Positions 1 through 10,700 of a stretch of 64,000 nt of DNA are shown in pieces. The translations under genes were made by a program, and so were the position numbers. The stretch comes from Tangfeifania diversioriginum (GTDB lineage Bacteria > Bacteroidota > Bacteroidia > Bacteroidales > Prolixibacteraceae): assembly GCA_945873105.1 (NCBI GenBank), contig CAMCBW010000010.1, positions 1 through 64,000 on the forward strand, given 5' to 3'. The number at the start of each line of letters is the position of its first letter. Position 1 is the first letter of the stretch. The notes below the pieces were generated by a model, which was given only the letters and a program-made list of their open reading frames with translations, made no database searches and was not told where the DNA came from.

Positions 1-217
1 CATTCCAGGAAGAGCCTGATTTAAACAAAATCGTATCGCCCGGTTTAAATGCGGTTTGATTCACTTTGTCAATGCTTGCCCAGGCAGTTTTGGGAGAGAG
101 TCCGGAATTTGCATCGTTGCCACCGGTTGAATCAACATAATAGGTCGCCTTGCCTTGAAAGGAGGAAAAAAGAATCAAAGCAAATAGTGAACATAATACC
201 CTCAATATGCTTTTCAT
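1..217 (-). CDS. Beta-helix polysaccharide-active protein, N-terminal part
   Basis: Only the first 72 codons are in the window; the gene continues past the left edge. The ATG at 217-215 is followed by a signal peptide (MKSILRVLCSLFALILF) and then ATYYVDSTGGNDANSG. That phrase is typical of the first turn of secreted right-handed beta-helix proteins (pectate-lyase-like or PL6/alginate-lyase-like folds, DUF1565 relatives) in Bacteroidota. The product is therefore probably exported and acts on, or binds, polysaccharide. It is the last visible gene of the utilisation locus read leftward and lies 66 bp beyond the GH128-like gene. The substrate cannot be judged from this fragment. Confidence 0.7.
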   Translation of the reverse strand, partial: MKSILRVLCSLFALILFSSFQGKATYYVDSTGGNDANSGLSPKTAWASIDKVNQTAFKPGDTILFKSGSSWN

Positions 218-283
218 AGTCGGTTGGATCAATTGGTTTTAAATGGATTCCCAAGACATGGCCATGCCTGCCCTGTTCTTTTG

Positions 284-1138
284 TCAAAATTTGGAATAAT
301 AGTCGCCCAGAAGTGTCAGTTTGCCTGCCGTGTCGAAAAGGGCAGAATTGCCAAGTGCTGCACTTCCCGGATCAGCAGAAAACCAGGAATAACGCTCAAC
401 ATAGTCCATTTTTTCGAGTGCAGGTAATATTTGCTGCATAAATGTTAGTGCCATTGCTTTGGTGACTTTGCTGGTTGCCGGGGATGTTGCACTCCAGTCT
501 GCAGGAGCAAATTCGGTTAACCATATCGGACGATTGTACAAATTATGTATCAATTTCAGATGATCCAATAAACTTTGTGAATTGGCGCCTCCATACCAAT
601 GAACGCAAATAAAATCAACCCGATAACCTTTTTCTGCGGCCTTGGCCATAAATCCCTTCATCCAGTCATTATCCGCATGCACACAGGCAGGGCTGCCCAA
701 CGGCAAATTAACTTTCATCAATTGTGGCCAGAAGGCCAATGATTCGTCTACTGTCATATTGGCCTGCTCTTTTCCATCCGGCTCATTAAATCCGAGCAGG
801 TGCTTTACTTTGCCGACTTTGGCCAGCGAATCGACTATTAGCAGACTTTTTTCCACCGACCATTTGCCCCAAATCATCGGTACGAATCGGACACTGTCGG
901 GTTCTTTCATGTTTGCATCCACCCCCCATGAATAGTGCCAGTACACATTCAAGGCTGAAACCTTTGACGACCATGCCGCATTTTTTGTAGTGAAACAAGC
1001 TCCTTTCTTCTGAGAGCCAGATTGTACCGGTTTTTTTGCCGGTTCATCCGTTTTTGTATCTGAAACAATGGCAGATGATTTATCCGAACATGAAATTGCG
1101 CTCACAAACATGAATAAACACAATACTCTGAATTGCAT
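284..1138 (-). CDS. GH128-like glycoside hydrolase lipoprotein
   Basis: 284 residues. The N-terminus is a lipoprotein signal with lipobox AISC (Cys about residue 17), then a short linker rich in Lys, Ser and Thr, so the enzyme should be anchored in a membrane. The rest looks like the glycosyl hydrolase catalytic core (PF11790, GH128). The segment LLGFNEPDG carries the Asn-Glu acid/base pair on strand 4. FICVHWYG is the next conserved strand. PIWLTEFAPADW carries the Glu expected to be the nucleophile. Known GH128 enzymes cleave beta-1,3-glucan. The gene lies 75 bp downstream of the second susD, so beta-1,3-glucan is a reasonable but unproven guess for the substrate of the locus. The fold is clear; the exact specificity is inference. 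Confidence 0.82.
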   Translation of the reverse strand: MQFRVLCLFMFVSAISCSDKSSAIVSDTKTDEPAKKPVQSGSQKKGACFTTKNAAWSSKVSALNVYWHYSWGVDANMKEPDSVRFVPMIWGKWSVEKSLLIVDSLAKVGKVKHLLGFNEPDGKEQANMTVDESLAFWPQLMKVNLPLGSPACVHADNDWMKGFMAKAAEKGYRVDFICVHWYGGANSQSLLDHLKLIHNLYNRPIWLTEFAPADWSATSPATSKVTKAMALTFMQQILPALEKMDYVERYSWFSADPGSAALGNSALFDTAGKLTLLGDYYSKF

Positions 1139-1213
1139 ACTACTAAGATTAATGGAATTATTACAAGGCGTTGGAAATGAAATTGATGCCCGGTTTCCCG
1201 GGCATCAATTGTT

Positions 1214-2866
1214 CTACCAGCCAGTATTTTGTTGAAGTTTGTTATTTTTATAGAGTTCCGACAAAGGTATCGGATAAAGATTCATCTTCTCCTGATAAAC
1301 ACGGCGCTCCACCAATATTTTTGTATATTTGAACGTACCGTCGGCGTTCCTGGTGATATCCATCCCATAAATATCCCTGGTTGTATCTCCAATTTTCCAG
1401 CGCCGGATGTCCCAGAATCGCTGTTCTTCAAAGGCCATTTCTACCCGGCGTTCATTGCGCAGTTTTGCACGAAATTGATCCTTGGTTAATCCGACTGGAA
1501 ATGCAGGCATCTTGGCTCTTACACGGACCAAGTTCACAGCTTGAAGTGCTGTCATCCCTAATGTGGAAGCATTTTCCGGTCCGTAAGCCTCGTTCATTGC
1601 TTCGGCAAAATTCAGCAATACTTCTCCATACCGGAAAATTACCCAGGTATGTTGCTTGGAACTAATGCTGTTTGGATCCAGACTGACGCTTTCTATCACA
1701 TATTTTTTAAGATAGTATCCTGTTTTTGTGGCATTCGTCTTGGGAGCGGCATTGGCCCCCCCTTGCCAAATTTCAAGTTGCTTGCTTTTGAAGGTGGAAG
1801 TATTGTAAAGAATGGTTAAATCGAGCCTTGGATCTCTTCCTGTATACGGACTAACGGGATTATAACCAGAATTCGGATCAGAAATATTTAAACCGTTGGC
1901 TTTCATCTCATAGGAATCAACCAGGTTTTGTGTCGGACAGTTTCCGGTATTGCCTCCTTCGAAACCGATCGGGAAATTGGCTTTCTCGAAATAATTCTGG
2001 TTGCCTTCCCGTCTTTCAAGTATAAGCTCCTTGCTTGTTACATTGTTCAGAAAGCCATTATAGTTAGCTTCCAAACTATAGGTTTTTGTATCGATGATAT
2101 CTTTAGCCGCTTTTGCAGCGTCCATCCACTTTTGAGCTGTACCCGACGGATTGTGCAGCGGACTGGCGGCATACAGCAAAGTGCGGGCCTTTAATGCCAT
2201 GGCAGCGCCCCTGGTCGCACGGCTAGTTTCCTGAGCGGAGGAAAAACCGACATAGGTAACTGGCAAGAGCGGAATAATTTCGTTGCATTCTGATACAATA
2301 TAGTTTACAATCTCATCATAGGAAGCCGGTGTGACAGCATTTGCCTCCTCTTCCGTTAAAACTGTCGTAATCAGTGGTACATTGCCGTATCGCTCAATCA
2401 ATTGAAGATAGAAGAATGCACGGAGAAATCTTGCTTCATAAGGGTAATTGTTAAACTGCTTCATTTCATCTGCATAGGTATCAGTCCATTTATAGTCCTC
2501 AAATGTCCGGCCTTTTACCTCTTTCAGAAGCAAATTGACAGACCGGATTCCTGAATACATCTGAGCCCATTGATCGTCCAGTGTTTGAATAGAACTCCAG
2601 CTGCCATCGTTGAATTTTTGCACAGAGGAATAATCCAAAACAAATTCAGCATCATCGGTGGCTGAAGCCCTCATGGCTCCGCCAACAGGTGCAAATCCTA
2701 AAGGTAAACTGGAATAAATATCTGAGAGAAAGCTTTGCGTCCTGTTCCAGTCTGAAAATACATTTTCTTTGTTCAAATAGGAGGCTTCACTATATTCAAG
2801 GTAGTCGCAACTCCCCATAAAGAACGACAGAAGTCCAACCAGGATAATTAATTTTATTCGTCTCAT
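1214..2866 (-). CDS. SusD/RagB glycan-binding lipoprotein (second pair)
   Basis: 550 residues, normal for the family. The N-terminus has a signal peptide ending in a lipobox (FFMGSC, Cys about residue 20), so the protein is a surface lipoprotein. SusD features include the N-terminal TPR-like helices (FLRAFFYLQLIERYGNVPLIT), the C-terminal RYGEVLLNFAEAMNEA and the motif ELRNERRVEMAFEEQRFWDIRRWK (given here as LRNERRVEMAFE and RFWDIRRWK). It binds oligosaccharide at the surface and caps its SusC partner, whose stop codon is not shared; the gene follows susC (2887-5883) by 20 bp on the same strand. The ligand is unknown. Confidence 0.93.
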   Translation of the reverse strand: MRRIKLIILVGLLSFFMGSCDYLEYSEASYLNKENVFSDWNRTQSFLSDIYSSLPLGFAPVGGAMRASATDDAEFVLDYSSVQKFNDGSWSSIQTLDDQWAQMYSGIRSVNLLLKEVKGRTFEDYKWTDTYADEMKQFNNYPYEARFLRAFFYLQLIERYGNVPLITTVLTEEEANAVTPASYDEIVNYIVSECNEIIPLLPVTYVGFSSAQETSRATRGAAMALKARTLLYAASPLHNPSGTAQKWMDAAKAAKDIIDTKTYSLEANYNGFLNNVTSKELILERREGNQNYFEKANFPIGFEGGNTGNCPTQNLVDSYEMKANGLNISDPNSGYNPVSPYTGRDPRLDLTILYNTSTFKSKQLEIWQGGANAAPKTNATKTGYYLKKYVIESVSLDPNSISSKQHTWVIFRYGEVLLNFAEAMNEAYGPENASTLGMTALQAVNLVRVRAKMPAFPVGLTKDQFRAKLRNERRVEMAFEEQRFWDIRRWKIGDTTRDIYGMDITRNADGTFKYTKILVERRVYQEKMNLYPIPLSELYKNNKLQQNTGW

Positions 2867-2886
2867 AACTTTTCGTTTTATAAAGG

Positions 2887-5883
2887 TTAGAAAGCTACAT
2901 TGATTCCAAGGTTATAGCTAGTCAAGGTCGGATAACCTGTACTTAATTCTTCCGGATCCATCACTTTAACTTTGTCGATAGAAAACAGATCCGTTCCCCT
3001 GACAAATATCCGGGCCTTGCTTAATTTTAATTTTTCAATGCTCTTTGCAGGCAATTCGTAATAAAATTCAGCAGTCCTCAGCTTAAGATAGCTCCCGCTT
3101 TCAATCCACCTCGAATTTGTCCTGAAATTGTTGTCATTGTCGAGTGTCGTTAATCGGGGCAGCGTAGCTGAACTGCTTGTTGCCGGAGTCCAGTGGTCAT
3201 CCGAGAAGGTTGAGATATTTGTGTTTTCTTTCAGGGGCCAAAACACGCTCGGAGTATTCAGATATACCGACGAGTTGGCTGTACCCTGGAAGAGGGCATC
3301 CATTCCAAATCCCTTGTAATCAAATCCAAGATTAAAGGAATAATAGATTTCCGGATTGGTGGTATTAAATCCGATTGGGACATTGTCCATCGCATCGATC
3401 ACATTGTCTGAATTCTGATCCTTGTATTTAAAGTCACCGGGTTTCACCCCGGAAAATAGTTGCTTGGGACTATTGGCAATATCATTTTCATCCTTAAAAA
3501 ATCCGATTGCCTGCATCCCGAAAACCTGACCGATTGGATTTCCCGTACGTTTCAGATAGTCGTAAGGCTGGTAGTTCTCAGCCATTTCGATAATCTTGTT
3601 TCTGACAAATGAGAGTTGTCCCCCAAGATGATAGTTCAAACTTCCTATTTGATCTTTCCAGTTCAGGCTGACCTCGATTCCCTTGTTGCTGGTAATTCCC
3701 AAATTCTGAACTGGCGCTGTAACTCCCAGTACAGATGAGGTTTGGCCCGACAGTGAAACCAGGATATCATTACGTTTATCGTAGAAAGCATCTACCGTGG
3801 CATCCAGTTTCCCCCAGAGATTGGTTTCAATCCCTAAATTTGTCTTGTAGGATTTTTCATAGGTCAACTGCTGCGTGGCTAACTGGCCTTCGTAATACCC
3901 GCCATTGGCGGTATTGTTGTTGGTGTAAAAATAGCCGCTACTTGCATAATATCCCTGGCTGGCAAGATTGGGAGACATCAGGTCATTGCCGGTAATACCC
4001 CAGGAGGCCCTAAGCTTCAGTAGCTTGATCGCCTTTGAGTTGGCAAGAAATGACTCTTTGTTTAAAAGCCAGGCGCCAGATATTGCCGGGAAGAAGCCAA
4101 AGCGATTATTGGAAGGAAGTATGCTGCTGCCACCGTAAGAAACCGACAACCCAACATAATACTTTTGGGCATAATTGTATTGGCCATTCCCCACCATACT
4201 TTGGTGCAGATAGGTGTGATATTGTCCATTCTCAACTTTCTTGTCCTGCTGGTAAAGCAGCATGGCACTCAGGCTATTTTGCCCCCATGTGGTAAAATAA
4301 TTCAACTTGGCCCAAAAATTGCCATGCCTCCATTGACTGCCTAAACTTGAATAAGGATTCAGCGCCGTTTCCAGTCCATAATTGGTGTAAGTGGGGGCAT
4401 TGATTGCACCTGTTGCCGCATCGCGCTGAAACGAGGTTGTCTGGTATTGGAAGTTTTTGGTTTTTCCATCCCAGAATGTGGCAGCGTTGTCGTAGGAAAA
4501 TGCGATCTCCCCAGATAGTCCTTTCACGATTTCGTCTAGATTTTGCTTGAGACTGACATCAAAGAGTAAAGTCCTTGAATGGGTGGTTGAGTAACCGGTT
4601 GCAGTGGCAAGAGCCATTGGGTTGTTGCTGTAGATGTTGGTTCCTCCCCATACGTTGTTTGGGGTTTTCACCGGAAATGCTGCAGATGGGATGGTGGAGA
4701 GTGCATTAAATATATTGTCTGCAGCTGTTCCTGGGCGATTGGCATTGTAGATGTTGCCACCAACATTGACCACAAACCGGGTATTCCTGGTAAGGTCAAC
4801 ATCCAGATTGGTCCTGAAATTTAAACGGTTGTATTCCTGCTGTGTGCTAAAAGGATTGTTGTTTGTATGATCGAACAAGCCAGTTTCACTTTGATAATTC
4901 AGGGCAGTAAAATATTTGACACGTTCCCCTCCACCTAAAAAAGTTGCATTGAAGTTTGAATTGGTTCCGTAGTCGCGCAAAACCTCATTTTGCCAGTTCA
5001 CATTGGGAAATAAATAAGGTGAATTTCCAGAGGCAAAGTTGGCCAAATCTTCTTTGCCATAGCGCGCTTGTAGCCCATCGTTGGTAAGTGCCTGGTTCAA
5101 TGCATTGGCATAGTCATTTGCGCCATAGAATTCGGGAAGGCGGAAAGCCTGATTCATCCCATAATGGTAGGATACATCCACTTTCAGCGCATCGTTCTGG
5201 CCTCTTTTCGTTGTGATCAATAAAACACCGTTGGCTCCGCGCTGTCCATATTCAGCAAGTGCTGCCGCATCTTTCAATACTGTTGCACTTTGAATTTCAG
5301 CTGTTGACAATGAAGACAAAGGTCTTTCAAATCCATCCACCAAAACAAGGATATTGGAGTTGTTCATGGTTCCTCTTCCACGGATAAACATATCCGGACT
5401 TCTGCCTTCAGCAATTCCTCCATTTTGCAGGACGGATAGTCCGGGGAGTAGACCATACAAGGCATTTTCCGGATTGAGCGCCGAGCTCTTTGATATCCGG
5501 TCCGCCTCAACAGTGCTTAAAGATGACCCCAACTCATTTTGGAATACCGATTGTCCGTAACCCAAATTTAGTAACCTGGATAAATGATCGAGTACAACTG
5601 ACATTACCGACTGATCAAGCACTACTACTTTACCTTCGTTTGACAGTGTCCGGACCATCAAATGAAGGCCAGATTCGGCTAAAAAGGTGAATTTTCCTTC
5701 CTTGTCAGTATAATACTTTTCGCCGGGTTGTTCCAAAATGGTCAGTTCAACTCCCTGTGCTGCAATGCCTGAGGAGTTGGTTACAGTTCCAGTAAATGCC
5801 TTTTTCTGGGCAAAGGCTGTATTGCCTATCATAAAGATGATGGCAAACAGGCTCAAATATATGTATCGAATATTTTTTCTCAT
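2887..5883 (-). CDS. SusC/RagA TonB-dependent transporter (second pair)
   Basis: 998 residues. Signal peptide ending about FAQ (residue 26), then a carboxypeptidase-regulatory-like domain (about 30-100), a plug domain (about 120-230, with FIRGRGTMNNSNILVLVDG and QRGANGVLLITTKRG) and a 22-strand barrel to the C-terminus (LGINVAF). It imports glycan fragments across the outer membrane using TonB. Compared with the first SusC the region before the plug is divergent: the usual LEEVVAIGYGTQ stretch is replaced by LLNLGYGQSVFQNE. This suggests the two pairs handle different ligands. The gene is followed at 20 bp by its susD. Confidence 0.93.
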   Translation of the reverse strand: MRKNIRYIYLSLFAIIFMIGNTAFAQKKAFTGTVTNSSGIAAQGVELTILEQPGEKYYTDKEGKFTFLAESGLHLMVRTLSNEGKVVVLDQSVMSVVLDHLSRLLNLGYGQSVFQNELGSSLSTVEADRISKSSALNPENALYGLLPGLSVLQNGGIAEGRSPDMFIRGRGTMNNSNILVLVDGFERPLSSLSTAEIQSATVLKDAAALAEYGQRGANGVLLITTKRGQNDALKVDVSYHYGMNQAFRLPEFYGANDYANALNQALTNDGLQARYGKEDLANFASGNSPYLFPNVNWQNEVLRDYGTNSNFNATFLGGGERVKYFTALNYQSETGLFDHTNNNPFSTQQEYNRLNFRTNLDVDLTRNTRFVVNVGGNIYNANRPGTAADNIFNALSTIPSAAFPVKTPNNVWGGTNIYSNNPMALATATGYSTTHSRTLLFDVSLKQNLDEIVKGLSGEIAFSYDNAATFWDGKTKNFQYQTTSFQRDAATGAINAPTYTNYGLETALNPYSSLGSQWRHGNFWAKLNYFTTWGQNSLSAMLLYQQDKKVENGQYHTYLHQSMVGNGQYNYAQKYYVGLSVSYGGSSILPSNNRFGFFPAISGAWLLNKESFLANSKAIKLLKLRASWGITGNDLMSPNLASQGYYASSGYFYTNNNTANGGYYEGQLATQQLTYEKSYKTNLGIETNLWGKLDATVDAFYDKRNDILVSLSGQTSSVLGVTAPVQNLGITSNKGIEVSLNWKDQIGSLNYHLGGQLSFVRNKIIEMAENYQPYDYLKRTGNPIGQVFGMQAIGFFKDENDIANSPKQLFSGVKPGDFKYKDQNSDNVIDAMDNVPIGFNTTNPEIYYSFNLGFDYKGFGMDALFQGTANSSVYLNTPSVFWPLKENTNISTFSDDHWTPATSSSATLPRLTTLDNDNNFRTNSRWIESGSYLKLRTAEFYYELPAKSIEKLKLSKARIFVRGTDLFSIDKVKVMDPEELSTGYPTLTSYNLGINVAF

Positions 5884-5928
5884 TTTAAATCAAACTTTGA
5901 GTATGATTAATTTTTCTAATAAATGTCA

Positions 5929-7695
5929 CTACCATCCTGGGTTTTGTACCAAACCATATGCCTTGTTAATTTCATTGGTAGGGAAAGCGCTGAGGTACCA
6001 TTTTGGTGACCATGTCGTTTTCCAAAAACGTACGGGTAGATCCGTAACTGCATAGGTTAGCTGTCCATTGGAGGCCTTCGTTATATCCATGCCATGCAAT
6101 GATTTGGTGAAATCTTCAGCCATTTTCCAACGAATCAGATCGTACCAGCGAACTTCTTCAAAACCAAATTCACAAGCTCTTTCATTCAGAACGGCTTTCC
6201 TGAACTGTTCCTTGGAAAGGCCGGCTGGTAAATTGCCCAAACCTACCCGGTTCCTCACAAGATTCACGTAGTTATAGGCCTCCGCCGTAGGCCCGTTGTT
6301 TGCTTCATTGGTAGCCTCAGCAAAAGTCAGGTAAACTTCCGACAGTCTCAGATAGGGCCAGTGAACCACCGATTGCACACTGGTACTGGTGTTTCCTTCC
6401 AGCCAAAACTTCCGGGGGCCATAACCCGAACGGGCTTTGGTGCCTGTTGCATTCGGACGTTCACGACCTCCGATCCAGAGTTCAACTGTTCTGCCCTGGA
6501 AATAGTCTCCATTGACCTGCACCGTTTCATACAACCTGGGATCACGATTTTTATAGGGATTTTTGGGATCATAACCTGAAGCAACATCTATAATAGGCAA
6601 CCCGTTTGCCATGCCAAACATATCGACATAATTCTGTGTAGGGCAGACACAACCATAACCTCCGGCACTTTGATAAAAATAATAATTGCCATCCCAATAT
6701 CCCGGAGATTTGTACCGTACCCTGGTCGAGATCAGCGTCTCCCCCGTACCTCTTTTGTAGTATCCATCCTGAAAATCCTTTCTTGAGTTACCTGTCTTTA
6801 CCAACTGATAGCCACCCTGCGCGCTGATTTTGTCAAGGAGGACTTTTGCCGCAGCTGCTGCTTTTTGCCATAGGGATGCATCATAGGAGCCATTCCAGAC
6901 AAGCTTTGACTGAGCAGCCTCTCCGGCCAGATAAGGAGCATTGTCATTGAAAAGCGGACTCGCGCCAAAAAGCAGCATCCGCGCTTTCAGTCCCATCGCA
7001 GCAGCCTGTGTGAATCGGCCATCCCAGTTACCCAGATCATCAATCTTCCAGTCCAAATCAGGAATGGCCTTGTCGATCAGCGCAACGATGGAGTCCAGTG
7101 TGGCGCGTGAGGTTAATCGGGGTAAATTGGTCTCCTCGGTCGGAGTGTAAGCATGATTAACCCATGGCATTCCGCCGTAATTGCGGTACATATCGGAATA
7201 ATGGATGGCAATAACCATCCGGGCCTCAGCCTTCAATCTCTTTTTTGTTTGCGCGTCAGCGTCGGGAACCTTGTCAATATTCTCGATAAAGGTATAACTC
7301 CTTCGGATTCCCAACCAGCTATTCTCCGTGGTATAACCATATTTGGTATTAGCACTGGTGTTTTCAATTCCGGCATCGTATACGCCATTGTAATAGAGCT
7401 GCATAATTCCTCCCCAAGTCAGGAAACTGTGATTCAGATCGGAAAGCCCTTCCTGAATATCCATCCCCATTTTGTTGCCTTTCGCACTCCAGTCAAGGTT
7501 AAGGCCGTAAGGTAGAGTTGAATAGGTTCCCCACAATTCCCTCTCGGCATATTTTAGTGACGAGAAGATTGTATCGATGGTTACGTCACTGCTTGGTGCT
7601 TTTTCCAGGAAGCTATCACCAAGCTGAAGTTTTTCACATCCCGTTGTAACCAGCGCGGCGATGATTCCAATATAAAATAAATGTTTTGGTTTCAT
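5929..7695 (-). CDS. SusD/RagB glycan-binding lipoprotein (first pair)
   Basis: 588 residues with a lipoprotein signal (LVTTGC, Cys about residue 20). SusD hallmarks are ARMVIAIHYSDMYRNYGGMPW in the TPR part (first 20 given or fewer: ARMVIAIHYSDMYRNYGG), YLRLSEVYLTFAEATNEA, and the C-terminal LNERACEFGFEEVRWYDLIRW (key part FEEVRWYDLIRW). It is a surface glycan-binding partner of the SusC encoded 92 bp upstream. It shares the fold but little obvious sequence with the second SusD at 1214-2866, so the two pairs are not a recent duplication. Confidence 0.93.
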   Translation of the reverse strand: MKPKHLFYIGIIAALVTTGCEKLQLGDSFLEKAPSSDVTIDTIFSSLKYAERELWGTYSTLPYGLNLDWSAKGNKMGMDIQEGLSDLNHSFLTWGGIMQLYYNGVYDAGIENTSANTKYGYTTENSWLGIRRSYTFIENIDKVPDADAQTKKRLKAEARMVIAIHYSDMYRNYGGMPWVNHAYTPTEETNLPRLTSRATLDSIVALIDKAIPDLDWKIDDLGNWDGRFTQAAAMGLKARMLLFGASPLFNDNAPYLAGEAAQSKLVWNGSYDASLWQKAAAAAKVLLDKISAQGGYQLVKTGNSRKDFQDGYYKRGTGETLISTRVRYKSPGYWDGNYYFYQSAGGYGCVCPTQNYVDMFGMANGLPIIDVASGYDPKNPYKNRDPRLYETVQVNGDYFQGRTVELWIGGRERPNATGTKARSGYGPRKFWLEGNTSTSVQSVVHWPYLRLSEVYLTFAEATNEANNGPTAEAYNYVNLVRNRVGLGNLPAGLSKEQFRKAVLNERACEFGFEEVRWYDLIRWKMAEDFTKSLHGMDITKASNGQLTYAVTDLPVRFWKTTWSPKWYLSAFPTNEINKAYGLVQNPGW

Positions 7696-7787
7696 ATGAT
7701 TTATTGTTTATTTTCAGTTGTGTAAGGATCTGAGACCAAGCAAGTCAGCAAGCATACGGCTCAGGTCATTTACTTAACATTTATGAT

Positions 7788-10700
7788 TTAGAAATCGACC
7801 TTCAACCCGATATTGAAAATTTTCACAATTGGATATTGCGAATCGGTAGCTGTTTTTGATTCAGGATCAGCAATTTTCAATTTATCGAATGTGATAAGAT
7901 TGTATCCGTTGAGGTAGGCCCTAAGGTTTTTAATCCCAATTGAGCGCAGTGCACTTGCCTTGATGTTGTACCCCAGTTCAATATTCTTCAACCGAAGGTA
8001 AGCAGCATCTTTTAACCAGAAATCAGAGGCTTTTGCATTGTAGGTAGCCCCTGCAAGTGACATTCTTGGATAAGTTGCAGAAGCAGCAGTCTCTGGAGTC
8101 CAACATCCATCGGCCATGTACTGAAGCAGTGACCGGTTTCCTGTTTCACCAAATGCGGTTTTATAGATATCTCCCAGCATTCTTGAAGTATTGGTCGCAC
8201 CCGCCCACAGCATGCTCAGGTCAAAATTCTTCCATTTCATCCCGATGGTAGTTCCCATGGTGTATTCCGGATAAACCGGATACCCGATGGCCATCTGGTC
8301 ATCTGTGTTGACAATCCCGTCGAGATTCAGGTCCTTGTATTTCAGGTCTCCGGGTTTAACACCGTCAGGAAGTACATCTTTTGCGCCGTAAAATCCGTCG
8401 GTAACATAGCCAAAAGGCTGACCAACTGATTTCCCTGTCCGATAGAGATAAGGTTCGTTTTGAGGGATCTCATCCTGGAAGACGATTTTGTTTTTAGCAT
8501 ACGAAAGATTAAAATTCACCCAGTAGGTGAAATCTGACACGGTCTCTCTCCAGGTTGCCGCGATTTCATAGCCCTGATTTTTAGTTTTTCCAAGGTTTAC
8601 CGCGGGTAAGTCATACGCAACAAAACCAGGAACTGTACTTCGGCTCCAAAGAATGTCCTCGCGGTTTTCAATGAAGTAATCGAAGTTAAGCCCGAATTTT
8701 GATTTGAAAAACTTAAAGTCGGCACCATAATTCTGCTTGTACGCCTTTTCCCAACTTACATAGGGATTACCGACCTTGCCTTCAGTGGCCGCGATTTGAT
8801 TGTTTGGATTGTCAGTGCCAAAATTGTAGCCACCACTGTTTGGATTAAAACTGTCGGGCAAATACAGAAACCGGTTGTTGCCGAGTTTGTCATTGCCCAC
8901 AATACCATATGAGCCGCGTAGTTTGATGTATTCGAACAGGCTCATGTTTTTCATAAATGGTTCTTCCGACAAGACCCATCCAACCGATGCTGCGGGGAAG
9001 AAGCCAAACCTTTTCCCGGGGGCAAAGTTCTCAGAACCATTGTATCCTATATTTAAATCGACCAGGTAGCGTGAAGTGTAGTCGTAAGTGGCACGGCCCA
9101 CCAAACCAACGAGTCCTGCCGGGATATCCGAATATTGACTTGGGTAGAAAGCCTTGCTTTCATTGTATAGGATCAGTCCTGTAACATGGTGGACGCCAAA
9201 ATTCCGGTCATAGTTAATGCCTGCTTCGGCGTACCAGTCACGGTCCTTTCCGAATGATTCGCCATAACTGAGGGTTCCGTCGGTTCCCTGCTTTTTATAC
9301 ACAATGGTCTTATCAGTAGCAGGTACAGCTGGATCAAGATCATGTTGATAGAAAGGCTGGTAATAAGCAATGGAAGAGGCCCTGGTTTTGGTCTGGGAAT
9401 AAAAAGTGTTGTATGCTCCTTTTATTCTGAAAGAGAGCCCTTTGGTAATGATGTCAAGTTTTTGAACCAGGCTGATATCAAGGTTAAGGGTATTTTGAAG
9501 CTGATTAACAAAGCCTAACCCATAGAATGGAGTCAAGCCTTCTTTCTTATCGGTCCCGGGAATATAGGTAGTCCCGGTTTTGATCCATTTACCATCCACA
9601 ATCCCTGCTCCTGAATAGGGAACTGCCCAATACAAGGTTCGGAACAGCTCATTCGAACCATTGGGTTCATTTCTTACGCCAACCCGGCCGCCAAGTGTGA
9701 GACTTAATTTGGTGGATTTGGTCACATCTATGTCAAGGTTTGATCTGTAATTGTAGCGGTTGTAAGAAAAGTTGGTCTCTTTGCCCTGTGAAAATGTTTC
9801 GAACATACCACCCTGGTAGGTATTCCCCAACGAAACGAAATATTTTACCCGTTTGGTACCCCCCGAAACATTGATATTTTGTTTGGACTCGGGGGCATAT
9901 GGCTTCATCATGTAGCTCAGCCAGTCCATGTCCGGATAAATAATCGGATCGGATTTCGTACGGAATGCCGCTATTGCTTCATCCGAGAAGAACTGACTAC
10001 CTCCATCATTCTTCATGGCTTCGTTGTAACGAATTGCATAGGTGTGGCTATCTGTAAAATCCAATAAGCGGGTTGGTACCTGCACTCCGAAGGATGCGCT
10101 TACAGAAATGGATACCGGACCCAAAGTTCCCCTTTTTGTTGTTACGATGATAACTCCATTTGCCCCGCGAACCCCAAAAACGGCGGTTGCAGAGGCATCC
10201 TTCAAAACAGAAATACTTTCAATTTCATCCGGATCAAGCTGGTCGAAGGAACGCTCCACGCCATCCACAAGCATCAGCGGACTGGATCGGTCTGTGCTCA
10301 AGGAACCAATACCTCGAATGAAAATTTCAGGGGCATCTGCTCCTGGCTGTCCTGAATATTGGATGGAAGTAACCCCGGTTACCCGGCCTGCCAGGGAATT
10401 GCCCACACTGGCATTGGGCGATTGCACCAATTCAGCTGAACCTACACTGGATACAGCACCGGTAATGGTTACCTTCTTCTGGGTGCCATAGCCAATGGCT
10501 ACCACCTCTTCCAACCCGATTGTTTCAGCCATTAGCTTTACATTTATGGAGGAACGGCCATTGATTTGCTCTTCCTGGGGTTTCATTCCGATGGAAGTGA
10601 AAACCAGGATTTTGGCATTGGCAGGCAAATTCAAGCTGTATTTTCCCTCCATATTTGTGGCGACTCCCGTTGTTGTGCCTTTTACTACGACTGATACTCC